Shown here piece by piece: positions 17,957-25,013 of a stretch of 29,108 nt of DNA. Position 1 is the stretch's first letter; each line of letters opens with the position of its first letter. The DNA is from a virus. Location: the IMG/VR virus record IMGVR_UViG_3300022591_000050, positions 1-29,108 of that record. One strand, 5' to 3'. Under the pieces are notes generated by a model, which saw only the letters and a program-made list of their open reading frames with translations, ran no database searches and was not told the origin of the DNA. The translations under genes were made by a program, and so were the position numbers.

Positions 17957-19186
17957 TTGTCAAACGCAATGAAATTTGTTACGGACTTATCCAAAGGCAT
18001 CTTAGGTGTTTCGGATAACGAGTCTATGTGGGCAGATATTGTTGCTCATATTCCAGATAATATACTGTTAGATCCTACTAAACTCATTTTAAATATTTGT
18101 TGTGGCCATGGTACTGAAGCTGATGTAATTGTTAAAAAGATGAGTGCATTGGGCGTTAGCGATGTTGAGATACAGCGTCGATTATATTTGTTAGACAAGT
18201 ACAATGTCTTTACAAACAGGGCCAAGCGAAAAGGTTACACTAATGTAATCACTGCTGATTTAGTAGAATGGACTCCGCCTGTAAAATTTGATGTAGTAAT
18301 AGGAAATCCCCCATACCAAGATGCTGACGACTCGGGCGGTGCATTGTGGGCAACCATTGTGACTAAAGTATTTGATGAGCTAGTTAACGATGGCGGGTAT
18401 GTTGCTATGATACATCCTCCTACCTTTATTGGTAAACATCTTGCATCGGGCCGTGGCAAAAGTGATTACACTTGTTTTGCTAAGAATCAAATTCATTACT
18501 TACATTTGTTTGACACTCTTGAAAAAAACAAATACTTCCCTGGAGTAGGTACTCGAGTCTGTTGGTATGTTGCATCTAAACAAACCCCGACAGCACCAAC
18601 TACCATTGTAGGATACGATCAAGATACTACATTTGAATTTGATGTAGACTTTAAAACAACTCAAACTTTACCAACTGTAATTAATAAGTTGTCTATGAGC
18701 ATACATAATAAACTGCTTGCTAGTCAAAGTTTAAATTTTAAACAGCGTCGCGAACTGCATTATCATACTATGAAAATAAGAAACTTAGTTAGTGATAATG
18801 AAACTAAAACTCATTTGTATAAAAGTTATTTTAGTCACAAAATTATTAGGTATGCTAGTTTTCAATTTAGCGACTACAAAGCAATCAAACTTATGGTTCC
18901 GCAAACATCTACAATTGACAAGTCGTTTGTAGAAGCAAACTGTAATGTCAGTGAAGACTTATTTTATATTATTTGTAAAACACAAAAAGAAGCGGTTGCT
19001 CTACAGCAATTTTTAAAATCAGATCTTGTAAAATATATTGGTAAACTTTATCGTCCTGGTAGAAACTTAGGTGCCCTATTAGGTGCAGGTATTATTCCAG
19101 AACCTACAGTAACTATCAAATGGACACAAGAAGAAATTGATTATATAAATTCTATTGCCAATCCAAGCCTCATAAATACCCAGTGA
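17957..19186 (+). CDS. N6-adenine DNA methyltransferase
   Basis: A protein of about 409 residues. The SAM-binding motif is N-I-C-C-G-H-G-T-E (46-54), and the catalytic motif N-P-P-Y (117-120) is preceded by F-D-V-V-I-G, as in gamma-type N6-adenine methylases (Eco57I/TaqI-like). Y-F-P-G-V-G-T-R-V-C-W-Y-V-A and the C-terminal G-R-N-L-G-A-L-L-G are consistent with a target-recognition region. A TTG at 17957 has the best distance from CGGAG; GTG 17954 and ATG 17969 are alternatives. It could protect phage DNA or partner the nuclease-helicase. Confidence 0.88.
   Translation: MSNAMKFVTDLSKGILGVSDNESMWADIVAHIPDNILLDPTKLILNICCGHGTEADVIVKKMSALGVSDVEIQRRLYLLDKYNVFTNRAKRKGYTNVITADLVEWTPPVKFDVVIGNPPYQDADDSGGALWATIVTKVFDELVNDGGYVAMIHPPTFIGKHLASGRGKSDYTCFAKNQIHYLHLFDTLEKNKYFPGVGTRVCWYVASKQTPTAPTTIVGYDQDTTFEFDVDFKTTQTLPTVINKLSMSIHNKLLASQSLNFKQRRELHYHTMKIRNLVSDNETKTHLYKSYFSHKIIRYASFQFSDYKAIKLMVPQTSTIDKSFVEANCNVSEDLFYIICKTQKEAVALQQFLKSDLVKYIGKLYRPGRNLGALLGAGIIPEPTVTIKWTQEEIDYINSIANPSLINTQ
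19171..19178 (+). promoter_or_regulatory. Late promoter, CATAAATA
   Basis: One base from TATAAATA, inside the end of the methyltransferase gene and 15 nt before the epimerase ATG. Confidence 0.55.
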
Positions 19187-19193
19187 GGTAGCT

Positions 19194-20012
19194 ATGAAAA
19201 TACTAATAACAGGCCATGAAGGATTCATTGGCCGCAATATGCTTGCCTGGTGTGCCGCTGAAGAAGGATGGCATGTAGATGGATATGAATGGCATCCTAT
19301 ACATCGTCCTGATGTAAGTTCTTATGATTGGGTAATACATTTAGGTGCTATTGCCGATATGACTTGCACTGATGTTGAAGCTATAATGAAACAGAATTTA
19401 GAGTTCAGTCAGTGGCTATTCAACGAGTGCAATATTCACGGTGTAAACTTACAATATGCTAGCTCAAGCTCTGTGTATGGCGATACTAAAGATTTTAGTG
19501 AACTTGCACCTTGCCAACCACAGACTCCTTATGCGTGGAGTAAGTATCTATTTGATCGTTGGGTATTCCAACAACCTGTAAACATCTATGTACAAGGGTT
19601 CCGCTATTTTAATGTATATGGTAAATGGATGCACCTCCGCGGTAGTCGTGCTAATGCTATTGTCAAATGGCGTAAACAAGCACAAAAAGAAGGCAAGATT
19701 ACAGTATGGGAAAATGCTGAACATATCTACCGCGACTGGACATGGGTAGGTGATGTTTGCCGTTTACATATAGACTTTATTAAAACTGTTAATGGTTCAG
19801 GAATCTGGAACTGTGGAGCAGGTCTTGCCCATAGTTTCTTAGATATTGCAGAAGAAATAGCAGAACAAGAAGATGTGGAAATAGAATACATTCCTATGCC
19901 TGATGTTGAAAAACAACGTATGCGGCACAAAACTAAGGCTGATTTAGCACATCTTAAAGAAACTGTAGGTAAACGCAAGTGGTTAAATGTATTTGAATTC
20001 CTAGCACAGTAG
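19194..20012 (+). CDS. Heptose-epimerase-like NAD(P)-dependent SDR
   Basis: A protein of 272 residues, an extended SDR. The nucleotide-binding loop is T-G-H-E-G-F-I-G (6-13), the catalytic residues S-S-S (91-93) and Y113-x3-K117. F-R-Y-F-N-V-Y-G, L-R-G-S, Y-R-D-W-T-W-V-G-D-V and I-E-Y-I-P-M-P follow the order of ADP-L-glycero-D-manno-heptose 6-epimerase (HldD), which supplies the LPS inner-core heptose. It is about 40 residues shorter than HldD. It may alter host surface sugars during late infection; other NDP-sugar epimerases remain possible. Confidence 0.85.
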   Translation: MKILITGHEGFIGRNMLAWCAAEEGWHVDGYEWHPIHRPDVSSYDWVIHLGAIADMTCTDVEAIMKQNLEFSQWLFNECNIHGVNLQYASSSSVYGDTKDFSELAPCQPQTPYAWSKYLFDRWVFQQPVNIYVQGFRYFNVYGKWMHLRGSRANAIVKWRKQAQKEGKITVWENAEHIYRDWTWVGDVCRLHIDFIKTVNGSGIWNCGAGLAHSFLDIAEEIAEQEDVEIEYIPMPDVEKQRMRHKTKADLAHLKETVGKRKWLNVFEFLAQ

Positions 20013-20019
20013 CGTTAAG

Positions 20020-20027
20020 AATAAATA
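20020..20027 (+). promoter_or_regulatory. Late promoter, AATAAATA
   Basis: The octamer ends 7 nt before the ATG at 20035, so the transcript would be leaderless or nearly so. Confidence 0.6.
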
Positions 20028-20034
20028 CTTAACT

Positions 20035-20307
20035 ATGAGATTACATGAATTTGAAGAACAATTTTGCAAAGATTGTGGCGGCAGTTTAGCCGAACACGGC
20101 AAAGCTAGTCGCGCATTATGTTTAAGTCGCAAGCCAGACGATGATTTAGGTGCAAGTATGCTTGCATCATGCAAGTCTCAAGGACTACGTGCCCGCGATG
20201 GCGAGAAAAGCCATAAGCTAGGCAAAACAAAAAAGAGTCGCATTAAAGTAGGCGGACATAAGATTAAGGGCAACAAATACGGCGGCCCATTACCGGATTG
20301 GAGTTAA
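20035..20307 (+). CDS. Virion-type small basic Cys protein
   Basis: A protein of 90 residues starting M-R-L-H-E-F-E-E. It has C-K-D-C-G-G, a later C-L-S-R-K-P-D-D-D-L-G-A-S-M-L-A-S-C-K-S-Q-G and a basic C-terminus ending K-Y-G-G-P-L-P-D-W-S. That ending and the G-A-S-M-L-A-S-C-K-S block recur in T4-like aquatic phages. The N-terminus resembles a capsid-targeting peptide, so packaging in the virion is plausible. It is followed one base later by the tail-lysozyme gene. Confidence 0.8.
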   Translation: MRLHEFEEQFCKDCGGSLAEHGKASRALCLSRKPDDDLGASMLASCKSQGLRARDGEKSHKLGKTKKSRIKVGGHKIKGNKYGGPLPDWS

Positions 20308-20308
20308 T

Positions 20309-20995
20309 ATGCGTTTTAAAGAATTTATAACAATTAATGAGGCTGTTGACTTTGATGTAATGTCTTTACAAAGAGAACTGCTAGCCAAAGGTGCAGACTT
20401 AGGGCCGTTTGGTCCTAAAGGTGACGGCATTGATGGATTGCTTGGCCCGTATACTAGACGTGCCGCAGAGAAGTTTCCAGAAATTGCTAAGAAATATAAA
20501 GATGCCCTAGCTCAACCAGATGCTCCAAGCGCCGCTAAGGTTGGATCTGGTGGCCCTATTGTAGGCAAACAAGAAAGCGGAAAGTATTACGTTGACCCTA
20601 AAGAAATAGTACACTACTTGCACAGCCAAGGACTTGATAAAAATTCAATCGCAGGCTTGTTAGCAAATGCAAAAGCTGAAAGCAGTTTTAACGCTGGAGT
20701 ATATGTAGCTAACGATGTTAACGGTCCAGGCGGTGGCCTATTTGGATTCCATGATACATTTGATGGCCGAGTACATAATTTTACCGATATGGTTAAAGCA
20801 TGTGGCGGCGAAGACAAGTGGCAACAAAACTGGAAGGGACAATTAGATTACGCATTATCTGCATCTAAGTATCCCAAGAAAGGATTTGCATCTCCAAGTG
20901 AAGCCGCTAACTGGTTTGTTAGAAACTACGAGCGTCCTGCTAAGGTAGATATACAAGCCGCAATCAGAAGCCGTGACGCAGAACGATACGCCTAA
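20309..20995 (+). CDS. Peptidoglycan-binding plus tail-lysozyme protein
   Basis: A protein of 228 residues. M-R-F-K-E-F-I-T-I-N-E-A is a T4-like capsid-targeting start with an I-N-E/A cleavage-type site at 9-12. Residues 17-60 (L-Q-R-E-L-L, G-D-G-I-D-G-L-L-G-P-Y-T-R-R-A) match a peptidoglycan-binding repeat. Residues 95-228 match the phage tail-lysozyme family, with the catalytic Glu probably E124 in A-K-A-E-S-S-F. It likely cuts peptidoglycan during DNA entry. Its TAA lies inside the next late promoter. Confidence 0.85.
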   Translation: MRFKEFITINEAVDFDVMSLQRELLAKGADLGPFGPKGDGIDGLLGPYTRRAAEKFPEIAKKYKDALAQPDAPSAAKVGSGGPIVGKQESGKYYVDPKEIVHYLHSQGLDKNSIAGLLANAKAESSFNAGVYVANDVNGPGGGLFGFHDTFDGRVHNFTDMVKACGGEDKWQQNWKGQLDYALSASKYPKKGFASPSEAANWFVRNYERPAKVDIQAAIRSRDAERYA

Positions 20996-21001
20996 TAAAT
21001 A
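20994..21001 (+). promoter_or_regulatory. Late promoter, AATAAATA
   Basis: The octamer ends 5 nt before the YqgE-gene ATG, exactly the T4 late +1, and overlaps the TAA stop of the lysozyme gene. Confidence 0.65.
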
Positions 21002-21006
21002 TCTGC

Positions 21007-21555
21007 ATGAACTTAATAGGCAATTTATTAATCGCTCCACCAGCGGTCAAAGGTAACTTCTGGCATAAAACAGTTATCATGGTCACCGAACATCACACTC
21101 AAGGTAGTGTAGGCATTGTAATAAACAAACGCAGTGAGATGAGTATTAAAGAGTTTGGTGAACAGCTAGGCTTTGATTTAGATATTCCAGGCTTTGTATA
21201 CTTAGGTGGCCCTATAAATGTTAAGAGTTTAAGTTTCTTACACAGCAATGACTGGGGTTGTAAGAACACAATGCGTATCAATGAGAACTTTAGTTTAAGC
21301 TCTGCAGATGATATATTACCTAGGCTAGCAATGGGCGATCATCCAGAACATTGGAGATTGTTTTTAGGTATGGCAGGTTGGGCGCAAGGACAACTGGCTA
21401 ATGAAATGAAAGGGACTCCTCCATTTTCACATACTAACAGTTGGCTAACAAGTACAGCCGATATTGATCTAGTTTTTGGCAATGATAACAAAGAACAATG
21501 GTGCAATGCTATTGATCGTTCAGGCCAAGAGTTTGCTCAAAACATGTTGGCATAA
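21007..21555 (+). CDS. yqgE: YqgE/AlgH-family (UPF0301) protein
   Basis: A protein of 182 residues of full family length. G-N-L-L-I-A-P-P (5-12), F-W-H-K-T-V-I-M-V-T-E-H, G-S-V-G-I-V-I-N-K, V-Y-L-G-G-P-I and L-G-M-A-G-W-A-Q-G-Q-L-A-N-E-M follow the YqgE pattern throughout. The bacterial protein has no settled biochemical role, and its link to gene regulation is unproven. The start codon coincides with the predicted late +1, so the mRNA is predicted to be leaderless. Probably captured from a bacterial host. Confidence 0.92.
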   Translation: MNLIGNLLIAPPAVKGNFWHKTVIMVTEHHTQGSVGIVINKRSEMSIKEFGEQLGFDLDIPGFVYLGGPINVKSLSFLHSNDWGCKNTMRINENFSLSSADDILPRLAMGDHPEHWRLFLGMAGWAQGQLANEMKGTPPFSHTNSWLTSTADIDLVFGNDNKEQWCNAIDRSGQEFAQNMLA

Positions 21556-21558
21556 ATA
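21551..21558 (+). promoter_or_regulatory. Late promoter, CATAAATA
   Basis: One base from consensus. It overlaps the stop of the YqgE gene and would give a leader of about 60 nt to the HNH gene. A TATAAT at 21570 without a clear -35 lies just downstream. Confidence 0.5.
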
Positions 21559-21622
21559 GAATTTGAGTGTATAATATATACTTCATAGGTTGGGTCTGTA
21601 ACACAACTAAAAGAGGTTAAAA

Positions 21623-22141
21623 GTGTCAGCTACTCTACTGCTAAACGCAGACGGCATGCCCGTTTCATACATGCCGCTATCAACCCTTACTTGGGAAGAT
21701 GCTATCAAATATATGGTTTTGGACAAAGCGGATGTCCTGGCTTATCACGACAATTGGATAGTCCATTCAGCTAACTGGGAAACAGCCGTTCCCTCAGTTA
21801 TGATGCTTCGCGAGTACATGAAACCTAAAATGTCAGTTCGCTTTTCAAGAGCGAATGTATACCTACGCGACGATAGCACTTGCCAATACTGTGGTGATCA
21901 TGTTGAAGCTAGGCATGCTACCCTTGACCATGTGTTACCTGTGTCTAAAGGCGGCAAAACCACTTGGGAAAACACCTGCACAGCATGTGGCCCATGCAAC
22001 TCTGGTAAAGCTGATAAAACTAAAGGCTGGAAACCTAAAACCAAACCTTACAAGCCAGACTACTACGACTTAGTAAATAAGCGTAAGAAGCTAGGCTTCG
22101 ATAACGTAAGGTTTAAAGAATGGTTACAATACATAGTTTAA
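21623..22141 (+). CDS. HNH endonuclease
   Basis: A protein of 172 residues from a GTG start with AGAGG upstream. Residues 1-60 (L-L-L-N-A-D-G-M-P-V-S-Y-M-P-L) match the N-terminal domain of a widespread bacterial HNH family. The nuclease part has C87-Q-Y-C90, L-D-H103-V-L-P, N117 and C122-G-P-C125-N-S-G, giving both the zinc knuckles and the catalytic His/Asn. It may process phage or host DNA. It overlaps the next gene by 22 bp. Confidence 0.9.
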   Translation: MSATLLLNADGMPVSYMPLSTLTWEDAIKYMVLDKADVLAYHDNWIVHSANWETAVPSVMMLREYMKPKMSVRFSRANVYLRDDSTCQYCGDHVEARHATLDHVLPVSKGGKTTWENTCTACGPCNSGKADKTKGWKPKTKPYKPDYYDLVNKRKKLGFDNVRFKEWLQYIV

Positions 22142-22557
22142 AGAAAGTACTTTGGAAGTTATTAGGGTTTGCTAGTTTAGGCATGGCTTATGTTGGCCTT
22201 GTTACACCTGGCATTCCTTATAGTTGTTTTGTAGTCTTTGCCGCCTATTGTTTTGCTAAAGGGTCGCCAAAGATGCATGCCTGGTTATACAATCATAAGA
22301 TATTTGGGCCGTTCCTAACCAATTGGAATGAGAAACGTGTATTCCCACATAAGATGAAGTTCTTCATGCTAGCCATGATGAGCTCCAGCTTGATCATTAT
22401 GTTCTTTACAGGTGTTAAACCAATAGGCATATTAAGCACAGCTATATTCATGGCGTGTGTAGCAACTTGGGCATGGCGCTTTCCAGGAAGTGTAGAGGAG
22501 TACGACAAGCGCATTGCTGAGGGCAGGAAAATAGGCTGGTTCAACAATTCATTTTAA
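22120..22557 (+). CDS. DUF454 (YbaN-like) inner-membrane protein
   Basis: A protein of 145 residues. G-M-A-Y-V-G-L-V-T-P-G-I-P-Y-S-C-F-V-V-F-A-A-Y-C-F-A-K-G-S-P-K and the following H-K-I-F-G-P-F-L-T-N-W follow the DUF454 pattern, with further hydrophobic helices near residues 82-100 and 104-122. Bacterial homologues are small inner-membrane proteins of unknown function. Its TAA overlaps the late octamer at 22557. Confidence 0.85.
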   Translation: MVTIHSLKKVLWKLLGFASLGMAYVGLVTPGIPYSCFVVFAAYCFAKGSPKMHAWLYNHKIFGPFLTNWNEKRVFPHKMKFFMLAMMSSSLIIMFFTGVKPIGILSTAIFMACVATWAWRFPGSVEEYDKRIAEGRKIGWFNNSF

Positions 22558-22564
22558 ATAAATA
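22557..22564 (+). promoter_or_regulatory. Late promoter, AATAAATA
   Basis: The octamer lies 26 nt before the secreted-nuclease gene, leaving room for an AAGGA ribosome site. It overlaps the previous stop codon. Confidence 0.55.
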
Positions 22565-22590
22565 AGAGTACTTAAACAAGGACTCTTATT

Positions 22591-23421
22591 ATGAAGAAGA
22601 TACTAGCAGGGCTATTCTTAGCTCTAACAGCGTTAGCTAGCACACAAGTATTTGCATGGAACCAACGTGCTCCATTCCCAGTAGATCAGTGCAAAGCACA
22701 CGCACCGTACGGATTTCCACAAACAGCAGGTGTTGCACCTCTTTGCCAACAAGCATATCTAGTTGGGTATGATGCTGCCGCTAAATTACCAAAGTTTGTA
22801 ACATATACACTATTGCCACAAAATGCACTAGGCTGTGTTGCTCGTACTAATGCGTTTGTAGCTAATCAATTTGTTCCAGGTGGCGCACGTCCAGATGACT
22901 ACGCTGGTACAGGTTACGACAAAGGGCACATGAGTCCAGATGGTGACTTGTCATGGGATGTACAAGTTGAGTATGAATCATTCCTAATGACTAATATGAG
23001 CCCACAAGCAGGTTCATTGAATCGCGGCATTTGGAAACTATTAGAAACATCAGTACGCGGTTGGGCAGTACAACGCAATCAAAGCTACACAATTTATGTA
23101 GGTGGTGTGTATAATGCTAGCGACAAGAAAATTGGTCAAGGTGTAGTTGTTCCACACGGTTTCTACAAAATTGTTATCAACAATCAAACTAAAGAAATTG
23201 CTGGATGGGCATTTCCACACGTTGCTCCATATCCTAACCTAGGTAATGACTTGACTAAATTCCGTTTGCCAATCGCACAGATTGAACAAACAGCAGGTGT
23301 TAAGTTTGCTTACCCACAAGGTGCAGTTGAACTACAACCAGGTAAAGAATGGACAGTAGACTTTGGAGCTTTGACAAATGCTAAACGTGCTAAATGCGGT
23401 GCAAACGCAAGTGCAGACTAA
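22591..23421 (+). CDS. Secreted NUC1-type DNA/RNA endonuclease
   Basis: A protein of 276 residues. A signal peptide (K-K-I-L-A-G-L-F-L-A-L-T-A-L-A) ends Q-V-F-A/W at about residue 22. The catalytic block D110-K-G-H113-M-S-P corresponds to D-R-G-H of non-specific nucleases, with T-N-M-S-P-Q and the metal-binding N144 in S-L-N-R-G-I-W. Four or more Cys suit disulphides. It would degrade nucleic acid in the periplasm or outside, perhaps clearing released DNA, supplying nucleotides or blocking incoming phage DNA. Codon choice is very regular, hinting at high expression. Confidence 0.92.
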   Translation: MKKILAGLFLALTALASTQVFAWNQRAPFPVDQCKAHAPYGFPQTAGVAPLCQQAYLVGYDAAAKLPKFVTYTLLPQNALGCVARTNAFVANQFVPGGARPDDYAGTGYDKGHMSPDGDLSWDVQVEYESFLMTNMSPQAGSLNRGIWKLLETSVRGWAVQRNQSYTIYVGGVYNASDKKIGQGVVVPHGFYKIVINNQTKEIAGWAFPHVAPYPNLGNDLTKFRLPIAQIEQTAGVKFAYPQGAVELQPGKEWTVDFGALTNAKRAKCGANASAD

Positions 23422-23426
23422 TCCAA

Positions 23427-23549
23427 ATGACTACCCAGTCTATCCAGAAGACGATGGTTACGATCGCTTTCGCAATCCTTACAGCCCTGTATGAAGGGCT
23501 AGTAAGGTTTGGTTGTGGGATAGGAGGAATACCGTATGAAGAGTCTTGA
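23427..23549 (+). CDS. Possible tiny membrane protein
   Basis: A protein of 40 residues starting M-T-T-Q-S-I-Q-K-T. One hydrophobic stretch (M-V-T-I-A-F-A-I-L-T-A-L-Y) is followed by R-F-G-C-G-I-G-G and an acidic end. It overlaps the start of the next gene by 14 bp. A competing frame from GTG 23411 gives a 27-residue acidic/Tyr-rich peptide over the same DNA, so the assignment is weak. Confidence 0.3.
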   Translation: MTTQSIQKTMVTIAFAILTALYEGLVRFGCGIGGIPYEES

Positions 23550-24369
23550 TCAACAATTATTAGAATCATTTAATAATCAGCTTACAACATTGTTGGATGA
23601 TTGGAACAAAGTCAATCATCACGACAAAACTAATGGGCTAAGTCAAAAAGCTGTTAATGCTTATCGTCATGAGCATCCAGGTAGTAAACTACAAACGGCA
23701 GTTACAACTAAACCCTCTAAACTAAAAGCAGGAAGCAAAGCGGCCAAACGCCGTAAGAGCTTCTGTGCTCGCATGAGTGGCAACAAAGGCCCAATGAAGA
23801 AGCCTAATGGAAAACCTACTCCTAAAGCTCTAGCTCTACGCCGTTGGAACTGTGAAAGCGTTGAAGAAATGCAACAGATGATCTTAGAAGGCGAGAAGAT
23901 GATTGCTGAGATCAAGAAAGGTGCCAAAGATAGCAATGGTTACACTCGTTGCTGGCCAGGTAAACATGCCGAAGGCACCAAGAAGGGCAAAAACGGTGGA
24001 CAAGTACGCAACTGTGTGCCCAACGAAAGTGTGGCAGAAGGCCATGCAGATCAACAACGTAAAGTGTTTAAGAAGAATGGTACCCCAGTGGGCGAAGTTG
24101 GCATTGACCGTGAATCAAGTCCTGGTACTGGTCAGTACTATATGAAACATTATACTTCAGGCAAAGATCTAGCTGGATATGATTCCTTTGAGGAAGCTGT
24201 AGCAGAATTAAAGCATTGTATGAAGCAAGGTGTGGCGGAGGCAGGAGTTGATCCTAACGCACCGTTTGATTATGATGCTTGGGCTAAGTCTGGCAAGAAG
24301 CCTCGCCAACCCGGCAAAGCCGTTAAACAATTAGCACAACAAACTCGTGACGCTCAAAAGAAAAAATGA
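23536..24369 (+). CDS. DUF6321-like virion protein
   Basis: A protein of 277 residues. M-K-S-L-D-Q-Q-L-L-E-S carries a prohead-protease-type L-L-E/S site at residues 8-11. G-L-S-Q-K-A-V-N-A-Y-R, then K-L-Q-T-A-V-T-T-K-P-S-K-L and a basic C-A-R-M segment with R-R-W-N-C match DUF6321 phage proteins. Further V-A-E/G and V-A-E/A sites lie at about residues 163 and 232. It is strongly basic, as internal head proteins are. TAGGAGG precedes the start. Confidence 0.8.
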   Translation: MKSLDQQLLESFNNQLTTLLDDWNKVNHHDKTNGLSQKAVNAYRHEHPGSKLQTAVTTKPSKLKAGSKAAKRRKSFCARMSGNKGPMKKPNGKPTPKALALRRWNCESVEEMQQMILEGEKMIAEIKKGAKDSNGYTRCWPGKHAEGTKKGKNGGQVRNCVPNESVAEGHADQQRKVFKKNGTPVGEVGIDRESSPGTGQYYMKHYTSGKDLAGYDSFEEAVAELKHCMKQGVAEAGVDPNAPFDYDAWAKSGKKPRQPGKAVKQLAQQTRDAQKKK

Positions 24370-25013
24370 AAGCCTCTGATTTTGAAATACGCAACTACGA
24401 GAAACTAGATAGGATATTATCTAAATTATGTGCGTTAGTAGTTGAAGGGCAAAAGACAAGACCTGAGTATTTTGGTAAAGTTGCCGCGGCAGTATTAGAT
24501 CCAGATAACAATTTAGTAGCACGATTAAACTATCCTTCAGATAACGGTAGAGTTCACGCAGAACGAGCCGCTATGGAAGCCTATGAAGAACAGTACGGTG
24601 ACATACCAGAAGGCAGTATTATTTTAACAACACTAAGTCCCTGTAGTGAACATATGGATGAGCGTGACGGTCCTAGTTGTACAAATTACATTAACAATAG
24701 TATAGTTAAGAAAGTATATTGTGGTTATGATGATCCTACACAAGATGAAGACCAACGTGAGTTTAATATATTAGAAACTAAAGACGATGATATAAGAGAG
24801 CTATGCAAAACATTTGCTGAAACTTTTATACATGATGTTAATGAAAACTTTGCCGACGGAAAGAATCCCCAAGACAAAGGCGATAGCAAACGTTACCATG
24901 TTCCAACTAAGGGTAGCGTCAGTAGTTTACGTAAGTTTGCTAAAGGACATAGTGGTCGTGCCGCACAGTTAGCACATTGGATGGCTAACATGAAATCTGG
25001 TCACAAAAAATGA
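24366..25013 (+). CDS. Cytidine-deaminase-fold protein with virion-type C-terminus
   Basis: A protein of 215 residues. H64-A-E66 and P-C93 are the zinc and catalytic residues of the CDA/RibD deaminase fold, but the second Cys is C105, eleven residues on, instead of the usual two. Residues 170-215 (D-S-K-R-Y-H-V-P-T-K-G-S-V, Q-L-A-H-W-M-A-N-M-K-S-G) form a module that recurs in T4-like phage virion proteins. Substrate unknown; dCMP, guanine or pyrimidine intermediates are possible. It is coupled by ATGA to both neighbours. Confidence 0.8.
   Translation: MKASDFEIRNYEKLDRILSKLCALVVEGQKTRPEYFGKVAAAVLDPDNNLVARLNYPSDNGRVHAERAAMEAYEEQYGDIPEGSIILTTLSPCSEHMDERDGPSCTNYINNSIVKKVYCGYDDPTQDEDQREFNILETKDDDIRELCKTFAETFIHDVNENFADGKNPQDKGDSKRYHVPTKGSVSSLRKFAKGHSGRAAQLAHWMANMKSGHKK

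Noticed and set aside
21559-21600. TATAAT at 21570 as a sigma70 promoter for the HNH gene
   Set aside because: No acceptable -35 at 16-18 bp and no extended -10; the CATAAATA octamer just upstream is a better explanation.
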